Shown: one piece after another, positions 1 to 10,479 of the stretch
How positions within the stretch are numbered: the stretch's first letter is position 1
Layout: each line of letters opens with the position of its first letter
Assembly: GCA_029204225.1 (NCBI GenBank)
Contig: CM055101.1
Span: 39,533,627-39,597,626, forward strand
Source: Diphasiastrum complanatum
Taxonomy: Eukaryota > Streptophyta > Lycopodiopsida > Lycopodiales > Lycopodiaceae
Direction: 5' to 3'
Length of the DNA stretch: 64,000 nt
Translations under genes and position numbers: made by a program
The notes under the pieces: generated by a model
Told to the model about the DNA's origin: nothing
What the model saw: only the letters and a program-made list of their open reading frames with translations
Databases searched by the model: none

Positions 1-163
1 AAAGTGTTACAGAAATGTTGCAACTTCCAGATCTCCTTGAATCTAGAAAAATGTCAATTTTGGGTGACACAGGCTTGATTCTCGGCCATATAGTGCCAAG
101 ACACGGGATTGCCATAGACCTATCAAAGATCAGGATCATTGTTGATCTACCACCACCGAGAAC
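1..163 (+). pseudogene. Ty3/gypsy reverse transcriptase fragment (G1-A, left piece)
   Basis: The translation contains LGHIVPRHGIAID followed by IVDLPPPRT. This is the conserved segment near the C-terminal end of gypsy reverse transcriptase, before RNase H. The frame runs in from outside the window and is cut at base 163 by element N1. The same frame resumes just after N1 (bases 3647 on) with a sequence resembling the expected next RT segment, so this is the left part of G1-A pol. It is a non-functional remnant; the downstream part is full of stops. Confidence 0.85.
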
Positions 164-802
164 TGTGAAGGATTTCAGATCATTCAAGATCCAATCCATG
201 TCCCTGATCTTTGGTTACAATAAAGAGCAAACCAACAATCCTGCCAATGTAGAAAAAATCAGCATCTACATACAAAATGAGATGCAAACTCTAAGAGATA
301 CTAATCAAACATGAACCAGAACATAAAATATGTTTGTTGTCCGTACAATAATAGTACCCTACTATATTTCACACGTGTGGAGCTGAAAATAGCAATAAAA
401 TGAGCATTCTACACACAAGATTGCAAGATAACACCAAGATAGTGTACCAATGAGTAGTAGAACCCAAAGAGAACCATGTATAATGATGAAAGAGAGAGAA
501 GAGAGAATATGTCTCTCCACGAGTTACATCATTTTATAGAGTTTCCAAACCCTATTTGCCACTTGGCTTTCCCTCCAAAATGTAAACCCTACTATTTTTG
601 GGTCTAGATTTAATGTACCCAAAGTTCAAGTTTGAATCTCTCTCAAAACTCGACTACCAACTTTCCCACACTTTCAAAAAGTGTTTACTGAATGTTATTT
701 TAAACTAATATAACTTTAAAAAGTTTATCTCTGTTTTGGCCTCTTATTGACATTTTACCAAAATATGACTAAACTAGACTAAACTAGTTGAAATCTCTCA
801 CA
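164..802 (-). repeat. N1 3' LTR
   Basis: Left direct repeat of N1, 639 bp against about 650 bp for the partner. The two differ by scattered substitutions and small indels, plus a differing stretch near base 740 versus 3560. The insertion is therefore not brand new. It contains a TTCACACGTGTGG near-palindrome with a G-box core at 368-380. Confidence 0.9.
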
Positions 803-819
803 CTCCCTCTTCAAACTAG
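803..819 (-). promoter_or_regulatory. N1 polypurine tract
   Basis: On the minus strand this reads as a purine-rich run (GAAGAGGGAG) directly before the 3' LTR, where plus-strand DNA synthesis is primed. The very similar run AAGAGGGAG precedes the 3' LTR of C0. Confidence 0.75.
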
Positions 820-1038
820 TTTGGCATAGTTTTGACAATAACTTTGATCCAACTTTAGAATGATCTCCATCCTAAGTATAGATTTCCTTCTAAGGTTCTA
901 AAGTATCTTTCGTAATTGATATAGAGAATAGTGTCCAAATTGGATGCTTCACTATCTCTTACATCAATTTTACACATCAAGATATAACTAGAACATGAAG
1001 AACCAAATAGAATGTGAATGAAATGATTCCTCCATGCT

Positions 1039-1654
1039 TTAAACTTGAACTCTTTGGAAAATTACAGAAACCAAACAATAAATGTGAGTGATGACCATTT
1101 GCTTGCTTGTCTCCTCCAACTTTGTCCTTTCTTGATATGTCTCCGCCATAAAACTCCATGAATAGCCTCCATCTCCATCTTGCCACAAGATATCATCAAA
1201 CCTTGGAAATCCATGAGTAGGTGAGTACATTAATGATGTAAATCCAGCACCACATGACTCCATAAACCAAGTAGGTTGCACTAGTCCTCTTCAAGACTAC
1301 TTGACACAAGAAAATGACCATGAATTCACCAAAAATTGACAATCTCCAAACATTGACATCAAGTAACTCAACACTTGAGAACTTGATCATGGATGAGTGA
1401 TATAATGAACCTCCAATAGCTTCATTTCCATCAGCAAAACTAGCCAAGAATGCTAGTATGACTCCAACAATAAGATATTGCAAGACAATATAACTAGTTT
1501 GTCCATGTCTTGACAATTGACACATCCACATGAAATAGCTCAAACATGAGATAGAACAAGTAAAGTAAACTTGAACAACACTTCTTTTATGCTCCTTTGA
1601 CCTTAGTTGAGTCTTCAATAAGCTACAAAAAACATATCCAAACATCTTTTCCAA
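1039..1654 (-). other. Short overlapping reading frames in N1, unidentified
   Basis: Two modest open frames of 152 and 80 codons lie between the larger N1 frame and the polypurine tract. Neither shows a recognisable domain. They may be remnants of a longer frame now broken by indels, or chance. I do not claim that they are genes. Confidence 0.25.
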
Positions 1655-2641
1655 ATAACCTTTCTTTGATGCTCTTGACTAGCTCCAAATTGCCACCTTT
1701 CCTTTTGTGTTGTTGAAGCCCTTTGAGATCAACCTCTTGATCTTCCTTTTGACCATCAAAGTCATTGAACAAAATTTGTTTTCCAGATCCATTACTTTCT
1801 TTTCCAGTATGAAAACCATGAGAACCAATATCCACTTGCATAGCATCATTTACACAAGAAAATTCTCCAAAACATGTGAGTAAAGCAAAGTGAGTCGCTT
1901 CCACTTGCTTACCTTTCTCTTGATCATCAAAGATATCAAAGATATGAATATCTTCAGACCTATACCTCTGGAAATACTCCCTCTCAAACATATGATCTAG
2001 ATCCAACAAGAATTCATCAATGCTTGATCTCGACTTTCCACAAAGGTTAGTGAAAACAATGTCACCAATGTCACCATCATAAATCAAAAGATAGATTCCA
2101 AACTTTCCATCCAACATGAAGTAGAGTAGGTGAAGATGAGTATAAAACCTAATAAATCCAGCCTTCTTGAGTCCATAACAAACCTCAATAAGCTCACCAA
2201 TGAGATCTCCCTTGCCTTGAAGAAATTGCCTCTCGATTTGCTCCATGTAGTCTTCTCCAACCAACCTTTTGCCATCTTGATCATGAGTGATCAATTCACA
2301 ATCATAGAATCCTTTGAGTTGATGAAGAGATGTGAGATCCATGCCTTGGATCTTCCCAAGAACCAATCTTCCATTGCTCTTTCCTTCATAAGACTCCCTC
2401 TTAATGATTGCATCATAAGAAGTAGAAACTTCAAAGACATTAGAAGCCATGAAAAAATTATTAGTACCTTCAACATAAGGATGATTGAAGTAATCTCTTT
2501 TTTCAAACAAGAACTTCTACTCAATGTTTTAGGTAATGAATCATATGATAATGATTCTTCCTCACTAGCATTCACAATGACATCATTCAAAGTACATCCT
2601 AATTTGAACTCTTCACATACTTCTCTCCTTAGTAACTTCAC
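1623..2641 (-). pseudogene. Unidentified protein frame carried by N1
   Basis: A 295-codon frame (2510-1623) is preceded in another frame by a plausible N-terminal piece (2641 to about 2515). That suggests one protein of about 330-340 residues with a frameshift near 2515. The start lies some 340 bp downstream of the primer-binding site, where gag normally sits. I see no UBN2-type gag, zinc knuckle, D-S-G protease, integrase or YVDD motif. The central part is rich in charged and aromatic residues (EDYMEQIERQFLQGKGD), and the C-terminal end is Lys/Gln rich. It could be a highly diverged gag or a captured host-gene fragment. I do not recognise it. Confidence 0.5.
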
Positions 2642-2979
2642 AAACTAGAGATCCAATCAAAATTAGGGTTTTGACAAAATCACAAAAAATTGAATATCTC
2701 AAATTCTACATGCAATTTCTAGAAACTTGATATATCTTCTTGTAGACTCCAATGAGACCTTCCTAATGCACCAAAAGTCATCTAATTCTAGTAAACCAAG
2801 TAAAATCGGAATTGATCAAGTTATAGCCCTATATCGAGTTTTGACCTACAAAAGAGCAATTCTACACATGCAAAAATGTTGATTTTTGAGTAGAGATCAA
2901 TCTAGCATGCTCTAGCATTGGTAACTCCTCCAAATCCTTGCTAAAGATGGCTGATCCTTTGATAACCTGAAACACAATA

Positions 2980-2991
2980 GCTCTGATACCA
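2980..2991 (-). promoter_or_regulatory. N1 primer-binding site
   Basis: TGGTATCAGAGC on the minus strand, complementary to the 3' end of plant initiator Met-tRNA. It directly abuts the LTR with no spacer. It fixes the element's orientation. Confidence 0.9.
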
Positions 2992-3641
2992 TGTGAAGGA
3001 TTTCAGATCATTCAAGATCCAATCCATGTCCCTGATCTTTGGTTACAATAAAGAGCAAACCACCAATCCTGCCAATGTAGAAAAATCAGCATCTACATAC
3101 AAAATGAGATGCAAAATTTAAGAGATACTGATCAACATGAACCAAAACATAAAATATGTTTTCTGTCCGTACAATTACAGTACCCTACTGTATTCACACG
3201 TGTGGAACCGAAAATAGCAATAAATGAGCATTCTACACACAAGATTGCAAGATAACACCAAGATAGTGCACCAATGAGTAGTAGAACCCAAAGAGGACCA
3301 TGTATAATGATGAAATGAGAGAGAGAAGAGAGAATATATGTCTCTCCATGAGTTAAATCCTTTTATAGAGTTTTCAAACCCTATTTGGCCACTTGACTTT
3401 TCCACCAAAATGTAAACCCTACTATTTTTGGGTCTAGATTCAATGTACCCAAAGTTCAAGTTTGAATCTCTCTCAAACTCGACTACCAACTTTCCCACAT
3501 TTTCAAAAAGTGTTTATTGAATGTATTTTAAACTAATATAACTTTAAAAAGTTTATCTCTAAGTCTAAAATGAGTTTTCCTCTTATTGACATTTTACCAA
3601 AATATGACTAAACTAGACTAAACTAGTTTAAATCTCTCACA
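2992..3641 (-). repeat. N1 5' LTR
   Basis: Right direct repeat of N1, with TG...CA termini. It contains the near-palindrome TTCACACGTGTGGA at 3193-3206. A 107-codon open frame on the minus strand here lies wholly inside the LTR and is not a gene. Confidence 0.9.
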
Positions 3642-5552
3642 TGAACGATCCGCGAAGTCTACATCTTCATGGGTCATGCTAACTATATAAGATCTTCATT
3701 CTTGATTTTGTAGAGTTAGCCTGACCATTTTACAAACTCACAATGGATCCACATTGGAACAAGGAAGCCCTAAAGGTTTTTCCAAAAGCTAAATGATGCA
3801 TTGGTTTCAGCACCAATCTTACGTCCACCCAATTGGTCCATTGAGTTTCATGTGCATACGAACGCATCAAAGTTTGCAGTTGAGCAGTCTTAACCCAGCC
3901 AGGTGAACACAAAAAGGATTTTTCAATCCGATTTGCAAGCCGACAACTCAGTGATATAGAAATGAATTATTCAGCCACAAAGCGAGAAGCACTGGCAATG
4001 ATCTATGTGGTTAAGAAATTTCGGCACTACCTGATGGCCACACATTTTGCTTTTTATACAGACCATCAACCCTTGCTCTATCTCGTTAACAGAACTTGCA
4101 ATACCGGGAGAATCACCAGATGGCTACTTCTATTGTTGGAGTTTGATTTTCGGATAGTAGTTCGCAAGGGAAAACAACACTACATGGCGGATCATGTGTC
4201 GTGAATCAAGGGAAAGGAGGTTGCAATCCAACCCGACGATGAGTTGGTCGATGCTGTCTTATTTTACGTGGACACAGTACCAGAATGGGCTGCCGACATT
4301 GTTGAATATCTAATGCGGGGCCAACCAGACAAATCACTACCAAATGTGGAGCAGCAAAAATTGATCCTGAAGGCTAGACCTTATCAGTTGATTGTCAGCC
4401 AGTTGTATCGAAGAGGACCAACGAGATTCTTCGACGTGTATTCTCCCTCATGAGGCCACCCAGATCATTTCGCTTTTACATGAAGGCATGGGTAGAGGCC
4501 ATTTTGCATCCGACATTATATTTCGTAAGATCCTGCAATCAGGATATTGGTGGCCAACGATTCATAAGGATACAGAGGAATACTTAAGAAAGTGCAATGT
4601 GTGCCAAAGGGAGGGGGGACCAACGAGATTGAACTATGACCTACTGCACCCGGTCTTAGCCCAAGCACCATTCAAAAAGTGAGGATTGGATTGCATTGGT
4701 CCAATTCACCCTGCAGCAAGGAGTTCTCAGGCTTGATACATAGTCGTAGCCATGGACTATCTCACCAAGTGGGTCAAAGCCAAGGTAGTAAGAGTAGCTA
4801 ATGCTAGGACCACTACCAAGTTCCTTTATGAAAATATCATTGTGCACTTTGGATGCCCGGTGGAGCTAGTCAGCGATCGCGGAAGTCATTTAATCAATGA
4901 GACCATCAAGGTCCCGCTGGAGGAATTCTTCATGATCCATAGAACCAGTACGCCTTATTATCATCGTGGTAATGGGCAAGCAGAATCATCCAATAAGATC
5001 TTGTGTAGTGTGCTCACGAAAACAGTTGAAGCTAGCAGATCAGATTGGGACATAAGTTGCATGCTGCTCTGTGGCATTCAGGACAACATATAAGGGAAGC
5101 ATTGATTAAACACCTTTCCAATTGGTATATGGTCAGGATCCTGTGATGCCAGTAGAGTTTTCAGTCCCTTCATTGAGGATTGCCCACAATACAATGCCTT
5201 AATGAATCCAAATCTCTACAACTACGCCACAAAGCTCTGCATAACTCTGTGAAACACGCTTATTAGTTGTGCATGCACTAGCAGCTGAAAAGGAAAGACG
5301 CAAAGCATGGCACGATCACAGGGTTACAAAAGAAGGATCTTCGCTCCGGAGATCTGGTCTTGATGTATAAAACCCAGACAATGAAGGGAAAATTAAAATT
5401 CACAGACTAGGTCCTTATTGGATCAATGAAACTCTTATCATGGAGCCATAAATTTAGAGAAGCTAGATGGGAAACTGTTCGCTACACCCATCAACGTAGC
5501 CGGTTGCACAAGTACTGGCCACCGCAGTTGAGATAGATCTTGATTGGTGGCA
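3642..5552 (+). pseudogene. Ty3/gypsy pol remnant (G1-A): RT end, RNase H, integrase
   Basis: After N1 the gypsy frame resumes. In order I see: the end of RT (3647-3720); RNase H at about 3920-4200 (YSATKREALAMIYVVKKFRHYL, then TDHQPLLYLV); an integrase zinc-binding domain at 4470-4610 (HEGMGRGHFASD ... CNVCQRE); the integrase core at 4680-5090 (VSDRGSHLIN; GNGQAESSNKIL); and the integrase C-terminal region to about 5530 ending in a diverged LHKYWP-like segment. Stops or frameshifts occur near 3720, 3800, 4200, 4445, 4680, 4735 and 5090, so it is dead. It is closely related to G1-B at 61703-63007 on the minus strand, which is uninterrupted. Confidence 0.9.
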
Positions 5553-6241
5553 TGTTACGAAAAGCTATTCTGATAGACCATCACCACTATATCTAGGAAG
5601 ATCAAGCCAAATCAAGCTAGATCCATCAAGATTCGGCCAGATCTGGCAAGATCGGAGAAATCCATCATGATCCAAGAGGGATCCAAATCCAGATGGGATC
5701 AAGAAGGAAGCAGATTATTAGATTATGCCAAGAAGTCTCCAAATTTGTAGATCAGAGACCTCGATCTCAGTAACTATGGCAAATTAAGAGCAAAATTCAA
5801 CCAAAACTGATGGGATCTGTTACCAAATATCCATCAGAACTTTCAAAGAACTACCAATAGTCAAATCAAGCATGGATGAAGCTGATTACCAGTTTGCAAA
5901 AGTTAAAAATCAGAGAAGCTCAAGACTTGTTCAAAAAAACACTCTAAAAGAGCACTTTTTCATGATTTTGGGAGATCCCCTGGAGATAGCTCTTGAAACT
6001 TGGACAGTCACTAGATCTGACCCAGATGCATCCATAAAAATCTCTGCAAGAGCTCCTAATGGAGACATCATCATTTTTTAGTGTGTGGCGAGGGTTCCCA
6101 GAAGCTGAATCTTCAGAACCCTTGCAGAGCAACAAGATCATCCTACCAACCCTCGCAAGGTGCCTAAATGGAATCAAAGTGGTGAAATTAGCCTGTCTAC
6201 ATGGTCTGATCTTAAAATCCAATCACAGGAACATGTTTCGT
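5553..6241 (+). repeat. G1-A 3' LTR, left part
   Basis: The LTR starts TGTTACG at 5553, just after a G-rich tract and integrase. It matches the minus-strand LTR of G1-B (61740 downward), including the run of AGATC-rich repeats at 5590-5700. The match stops near base 6231, where element S is inserted. The rest of this LTR is at 24791-25147. A 69-codon open frame at 5872 is LTR sequence, not a gene. Confidence 0.8.
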
Positions 6242-6513
6242 TGTGGGTATTTCCTATACATAAATAAATAAGTGGGTTCCACCACTTAAAGTACTGTTGG
6301 CCAAGCCTTACTTGTGGCCCCGCCATAGTACATTGTACAATTAGAATAATAAAATGTGAGGGAACTGGCATCCTGCGTGTGTAAGCCCAACCCAATGAGC
6401 ACACAAAATGGTTAGGTAGAACTTGAATAAAAGACTTGGGGCCTTAGTTAGAATAAAATAATTAAAAATCCCAAAGTCAAGTTCATAAGGTTCTAAGTTA
6501 AAAGGGGATCTCT

Positions 6514-6577
6514 CAAACTCACATGAATCATGTGAGTTTGGCCCTTTTCCTAATGAATCATTAGATTGAAGTTCAAT
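6514..6577 (+). promoter_or_regulatory. Three consecutive perfect palindromes upstream of the S TATA box
   Basis: 6514-6540 has two 13-bp arms around one A (core ACATGAATCATGT). 6550-6564 is CTAATGAATCATTAG. 6565-6577 is ATTGAAGTTCAAT. The first two share the centre TGAATCA. In the 3' LTR the first (24192-24218) and third (24243-24255) are retained perfectly, and the second is altered. This could be a transcription-factor site or a cruciform; the function is inferred only. Confidence 0.6.
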
Positions 6578-6645
6578 TAGTTTGAAGGGCTAGGATGCCA
6601 TTTTAAATAGGCCAATGAGAGCCAAGATGGCCCTCCCTCCTCAAC

Positions 6646-6652
6646 TATATAA
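6646..6652 (+). promoter_or_regulatory. S LTR TATA box
   Basis: TATATAA in the context CAACTATATAAGGAGG. It lies 40 bp upstream of an AATAAA polyadenylation signal (6692-6697), as expected around the R region. The same pair is present in the 3' LTR at 24324-24330 and 24369-24374. Confidence 0.7.
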
Positions 6653-6691
6653 GGAGGGCCATTTTCCATTGTACACATCTTCATCTTTCTC

Positions 6692-6697
6692 AATAAA
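6692..6697 (+). terminator. S LTR polyadenylation signal
   Basis: AATAAA just before the CT-repeat region. It is conserved in the 3' LTR at 24369-24374. Confidence 0.5.
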
Positions 6698-6707
6698 GCT
6701 CTCTCTC

Positions 6708-6755
<48 letters not shown>

Positions 6756-6758
<3 letters not shown>

Positions 6759-6891
6759 AGGTTGATTGGTGCATAGCTATGGGTAGGTGCTCGAGCCCCT
6801 ATAGCCCCAACCATCCTTGGTGAACTCTCTTCTCCCTTTCTCTCTCTCTCTGTCTACACACACACTCTCTCTCTCTCTCCTCTCTCACTCG

Positions 6892-6923
<32 letters not shown>

Positions 6924-7017
6924 CTCTCGGTCTCTCTCTCTCTCTCTCTCTCCAAGGTTGATTGGTGCTTAGCTATGGGTAGGGCGCTCGAGCCCCTATA
7001 GCCCCAACCATCCTTGG
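6756..7017 (+). repeat. Two 65-bp imperfect palindromes set in CT repeats
   Basis: 6756-6820 and 6952-7017 begin CCAAGGTTGATTGG and end CCAACCATCCTTGG. The ends can pair as a long stem, with an inner CTATGGG/CCCTATAG pairing. Both copies are separated and flanked by (CT)n. The 3' LTR also has two copies (24450-24518 and 24560-24624). Confidence 0.75.
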
Positions 7018-7021
7018 TGAA

Positions 7022-7076
<55 letters not shown>

Positions 7077-7226
7077 CTCTCCTCTCTCTCTCTCTCTCTC
7101 TTCTCTCTCTAAACCCTCTCTCCTCTCTTCCTCTCTCTCATCACTCCTTCCTCTCTATTCTCCCTTCTCTCTCTCTCTTCTCTCTCTCTCATCTCTCTCT
7201 CCTCTCTCTCTCTCTCCCTCTCGTCT

Positions 7227-7261
<35 letters not shown>

Positions 7262-7330
7262 GCTATGCAAGGTTTACAACAGGGCGGCTCCTAGTGAACG
7301 GACCCCTATTACTAGCGAGTGGACTACAAT

Positions 7331-7348
7331 TGCGCCGTTGCCGGAGGA
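7331..7348 (+). promoter_or_regulatory. S primer-binding site (tRNA-Asp type)
   Basis: TGCGCCGTTGCCGGAGGA, two bases after the LTR. It is close to the complement of the 3' end of plant tRNA-Asp (TGGCGCCGTTGCCGGGGA), the primer used by many Tat/Athila-type gypsy elements. It has lost a G near the start. Confidence 0.7.
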
Positions 7349-7589
7349 GTGCCAACGTTTGCTCACCGCATAGCTGCTTTTCTTTCTCCACTCTTCTCTA
7401 CTTCCTCCCCTCACCTCCTCTTTTTCCCATTCTTCGAAATCTTCCAAGTCCATTACAAAAAACCCAAGCCCTCAAGGGATTAATTTTGTTTTTTAAGATA
7501 TATAGTGTGTCAGATTTTTTCAAATTGCTCAGTGTTTTTTTATTGTCGTAATCTCAGTTTTGATATGGATCAAGCCTCCTTTTTAAAAA

Positions 7590-8840
7590 AAGAACAAAAA
7601 AAAAATCTCTCTCTTTGCTTCCCCTCCCTTCACCACCCCTCTAGATGCTCGCTTCCCTCCCTCGTTTGCTGCTCGCAGGCACCACTCCCCCTCTTGCTCG
7701 CACCTCCTGCTCTCTTCCTCATCTGCCCCCTTCACCTCCCTTCCCATCCCCTCTCTCGCTCCTTCACCAGCTCCCTTCCTCGCCACCACGCGTGCTTGCT
7801 CTCTCCCCACCCTCCTTCATCGCTCTACCTCCTTCCCCTCCTGTCTGCCTCGCTACCTCCCATTACTCCCTCTCTCATTGCTCTGCGATCTCCACTCCCT
7901 CTCCCCTTCTTGCTCCCTCCCTCGCTCCCCCTCCCTGCTCCTCCGCTCCTTCCCCCTTCCCCGCTGCTCATCCCTACTCGCTCCACTCTACTCCTGCTCG
8001 CTACCTTTCCCCTCCGCTGCCCCACCCCTTCATCTCTCGCTCCACCTCGCTACTTGCTCTCGCTTGCCTCCCTACTGCTGTACGCAGCTGCTTCCCCCCT
8101 CTCTTCCGATCACCTCCCTTGCGATCCCCTCTCTCGCTCCTTCCCCTCCTTTCCTTCGCTCCCTTCCCCTCCTTCCCCTGCTCTCCCTGTTGCTCGCCCC
8201 TTCCTTCCACTCCTCTTCCCCCTCTGCTTCCGCTCTCTGCCTGCTTGCTGCCTGCTCACTCCGCCCCCCTTCACCTCCTTCCGATCCCCTCTACTCACCT
8301 CCTTGCTCTCCTTGTTGCTCGCCCCTTCCTTCCCACTCCTCTGCTTCGCCCCCTGTCTGCTTGCTGCCCGCTCACCTGCCCCCTTCACCTCCCTTCCAAT
8401 CCCCTTTGCTCCGCTCCCTGGCCTACAGCTCCAGCCTCCTGCTCCCGGCTCACCTCGCCTGCCGCTCACTCCCTACGTTGCTGCTCGCTGCCTACAACTC
8501 CACTCCCGCCTCTTCCTTGATCCCTCTCCCTTCCCCTCTGCTGCATGCTGCGTCTCTCCCTCACCCCTGCTCGCTCTCTCACTCCCTTCACCTCTCCTCC
8601 GCTCACCTCCATCTCTCCCTGCCCACGTCCCTCCCCTCACCTCCCTGCCCTGCTCCCTTCACCAACTCCCTGCTCGTCCTACTCGCTGCCTGCTGCTCGC
8701 TTCCTCCATAGTCGGCCTGCCTGCCTACCTGCTCCGCTTGCTCTTCTCCTTAGCCTGCCTACCTGCTTGCTCTCTCTCTCTCTCTCTCCTCCGCTCCCCT
8801 CCCTCACCTGCTGCTCACCTCCCTGCTACTCTTGATTTTT
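7590..8840 (+). other. 1.25-kb polypyrimidine tract inside S
   Basis: Almost pure C/T on the plus strand, with irregular CTCCC, CCTCC and CTTCC words. Stop codons need purines, so all three plus frames and several minus frames stay open for hundreds of codons (up to 484). The products are low-complexity Pro/Ser/Leu or Arg/Gly/Glu. I do not consider these genes. Such a tract can form triplex (H-) DNA. A short poly-T and poly-A pair follows at 8921-8970. Confidence 0.8.
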
Positions 8841-9035
8841 TCCCTCACTATCGCACTCCAGGAACCCCGCATCCCAAACTGTTGCTCTCCATTCTCCTGC
8901 CTATACCATTCCGTCTCTTTTTTTTTTTTTTGGAGTTGTACTTTTTATTTTTCATTTAAAAAAAAAAAAACCTTAACTTTTGATAATCTAGTTACCTTCA
9001 TTGTTTTTTTTTACTGTAATCTCTTCTTTTATAAA

Positions 9036-9217
9036 ACAACAAACTTTTGTAGAGGCCTCTGAAGTTCCATCTTAGTTTCACTAAGACCAGGACACAGAGA
9101 AATCTGAAAGAGTTTGTTGTCAAAAAAAAAAAAAAACCAACAAAACTTTTGTAGAGGCCTCTGAAGTTCAATCTTAGTCTCACTAAAACCAGGACACAGA
9201 GAAATCTGCAAGGGTTT
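9036..9217 (+). repeat. Tandem duplication of about 100 bp
   Basis: Two copies of a segment beginning ACTTTTGTAGAGGCCTCTGA and running to GAGAAATCTG (about 9042-9110 and 9146-9210), separated by a poly-A run. The second copy ends where the first T LTR starts. Confidence 0.7.
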
Positions 9218-10464
9218 TGTTGTAAAGCTACCTTTACAAGCTTTACTTGCGGCGCCATCGGCGCCAGCTATGTCCCCGGCGCCAGCAGCGCCACTGCTGC
9301 TGCCCGGCGCCAACGGCGCCGGCGCCGCTCCCCGGCGCCACTGTGACCAGAATCCAGCCGGCGCCAAGTTCCTATGGCTGAAAATCTTTGATCGGTTCTA
9401 GCGAAGTCCAGAGAGCTCAGATCGATGTGCAATCACCTCTCACGATCTAGGCATGATTAAAGGAAGCCTGAGGATCAATAAAATCTAGAGAGAGAAAATG
9501 ACTTTCTAGAAAGAGAAAATCCTAGAGAGAGAAAAACGTGCTTTACCAGCTTGGGTAGAGTGCTTGGTATGAGGGGGGGGTGCCGAATCACACCAATACT
9601 ATAGGGGAGTGCGGGTTGCGACTCAGGGCGAGCTCCAACCAAGTCTCAGCCTCCCTTGCTGGAATGTTGTCATGGCTCTCGCCTTGGCATGCTAGCGCCC
9701 CGGAGACTAGGGTCGGTCACACACTTGAAATGTAACCTTCCTCAGATTTATCAATAAAGTGGATTTTCCTCAAACTGACTCTGATTACCTTCTGGGTTTC
9801 AGTGTTCGGTAAAAGCGCCAGTTGTAAGGCCGCTTTCAAAATTTTTAACTTGGCACATAGCTGAGGGTCGTATCCCGGGACGCCAGCGGTATGCCGTCGG
9901 GACCATTCGGTCCGTGGCGCCAGCGGTATGCTGTCGGGATCATTTGGTCCAAGAACTGGTTGTTTCCATATCTGTCGCGGCTTGTGGTTCTGAGTGTTCC
10001 TTGCATGAACGTGAATGGGTTAAGCTCTTGGGGAACGGGCTCTAACCTGTCGGCTGAGTTGGATGGCTTGCTTTGGTGGATGTTACCTGTTTATGGCTGT
10101 CCAGTCTGGCGTGGGCGCCAGGTTGGCTTCCAGCGCTCCGTGACGAAGCTTTCAGTTGGTTAAGTCTGATGTAAGTCAGACCGCTTGCTTGGAATGGATG
10201 TTACTCGTTGGTAACGAAGCTTCGAGTTGGTTAAGTTTGATGTATGTCGGGCGCTTGCTTGGAGGGAAGTCACCCACGTCGGGACCCCCGATCTGGCATG
10301 GCGCCAGGTTGGATCTTAATGTTGGTTTTCGGAACTTTAAGTTGGTTAAGTCGATCGTTGTTGGCGAGTTGGCTGCTTGTATGTCAAGTGGGTTTGGATG
10401 GCAAGAGTTGAAGGCTGGGAAGCTAAGTCGTGGTTCCCGCTCCCTTTGGGATGCCTGCGCTACA
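9218..10464 (+). repeat. T LTR 1
   Basis: TGTTG...CTACA, 1247 bp. It contains a cluster of GGCGCC palindromes at 9252-9365, repeated CTAGAGAGAGAAAA words near 9490, a polyadenylation-like AATAAA at 9753-9758, and the primer-binding site two bases beyond its end. Confidence 0.8.
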
Positions 10465-10466
10465 TG

Positions 10467-10479
10467 TGGTATCAGAGCC
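10467..10479 (+). promoter_or_regulatory. T unit 1 primer-binding site
   Basis: TGGTATCAGAGCC, complementary to initiator Met-tRNA, two bases after the LTR end. It defines the LTR's 3' boundary. Confidence 0.85.

Larger units (their letters stand above)
164..3641 (-). mobile_element. N1, non-autonomous LTR retrotransposon
   Basis: Two direct repeats (164-802 and 2992-3641) begin TGTGAAGGATTTCAG and end CTCTCACA, giving TG...CA termini. Immediately inside the right repeat, on the minus strand, is TGGTATCAGAGC, a primer-binding site for initiator Met-tRNA. Inside the left repeat is a purine-rich tract. The element therefore reads on the minus strand with its 5' LTR at 2992-3641. It is flanked by GAAC/GAAC (agaac left, tgaac right), a near-perfect 5-bp target duplication in the G1-A pol gene. 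The internal 2.2 kb shows no integrase, reverse transcriptase or RNase H, so it must rely on another element's enzymes. It carries an unidentified reading frame. Confidence 0.9.
6242..7328 (+). repeat. S 5' LTR
   Basis: Begins TGTGGGTATTTCC and ends GGACTACA. It contains three palindromes, a TATA box, a polyadenylation signal, long (CT)n runs and two copies of a 65-bp imperfect palindrome. It is about 210 bp longer than the 3' LTR, mainly from CT-repeat expansion. Confidence 0.85.

Noticed and set aside
7583-8469. Minus-strand Arg/Gly/Glu-rich frames
   Set aside because: Antisense of the polypyrimidine tract; low complexity only.
7505-8959. 484-codon open frame rich in Pro/Ser/Leu, with overlapping frames of 291 and 277 codons
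   Set aside because: It follows from pyrimidine-only composition lacking stop codons; all frames are open and no domain is seen.
9841-9866. TGGCACATAGCTGAGGG considered as the T primer-binding site
   Set aside because: It does not match a tRNA end I recognise; a near-perfect Met-tRNA site lies at 10467, two bases after a CA terminus.
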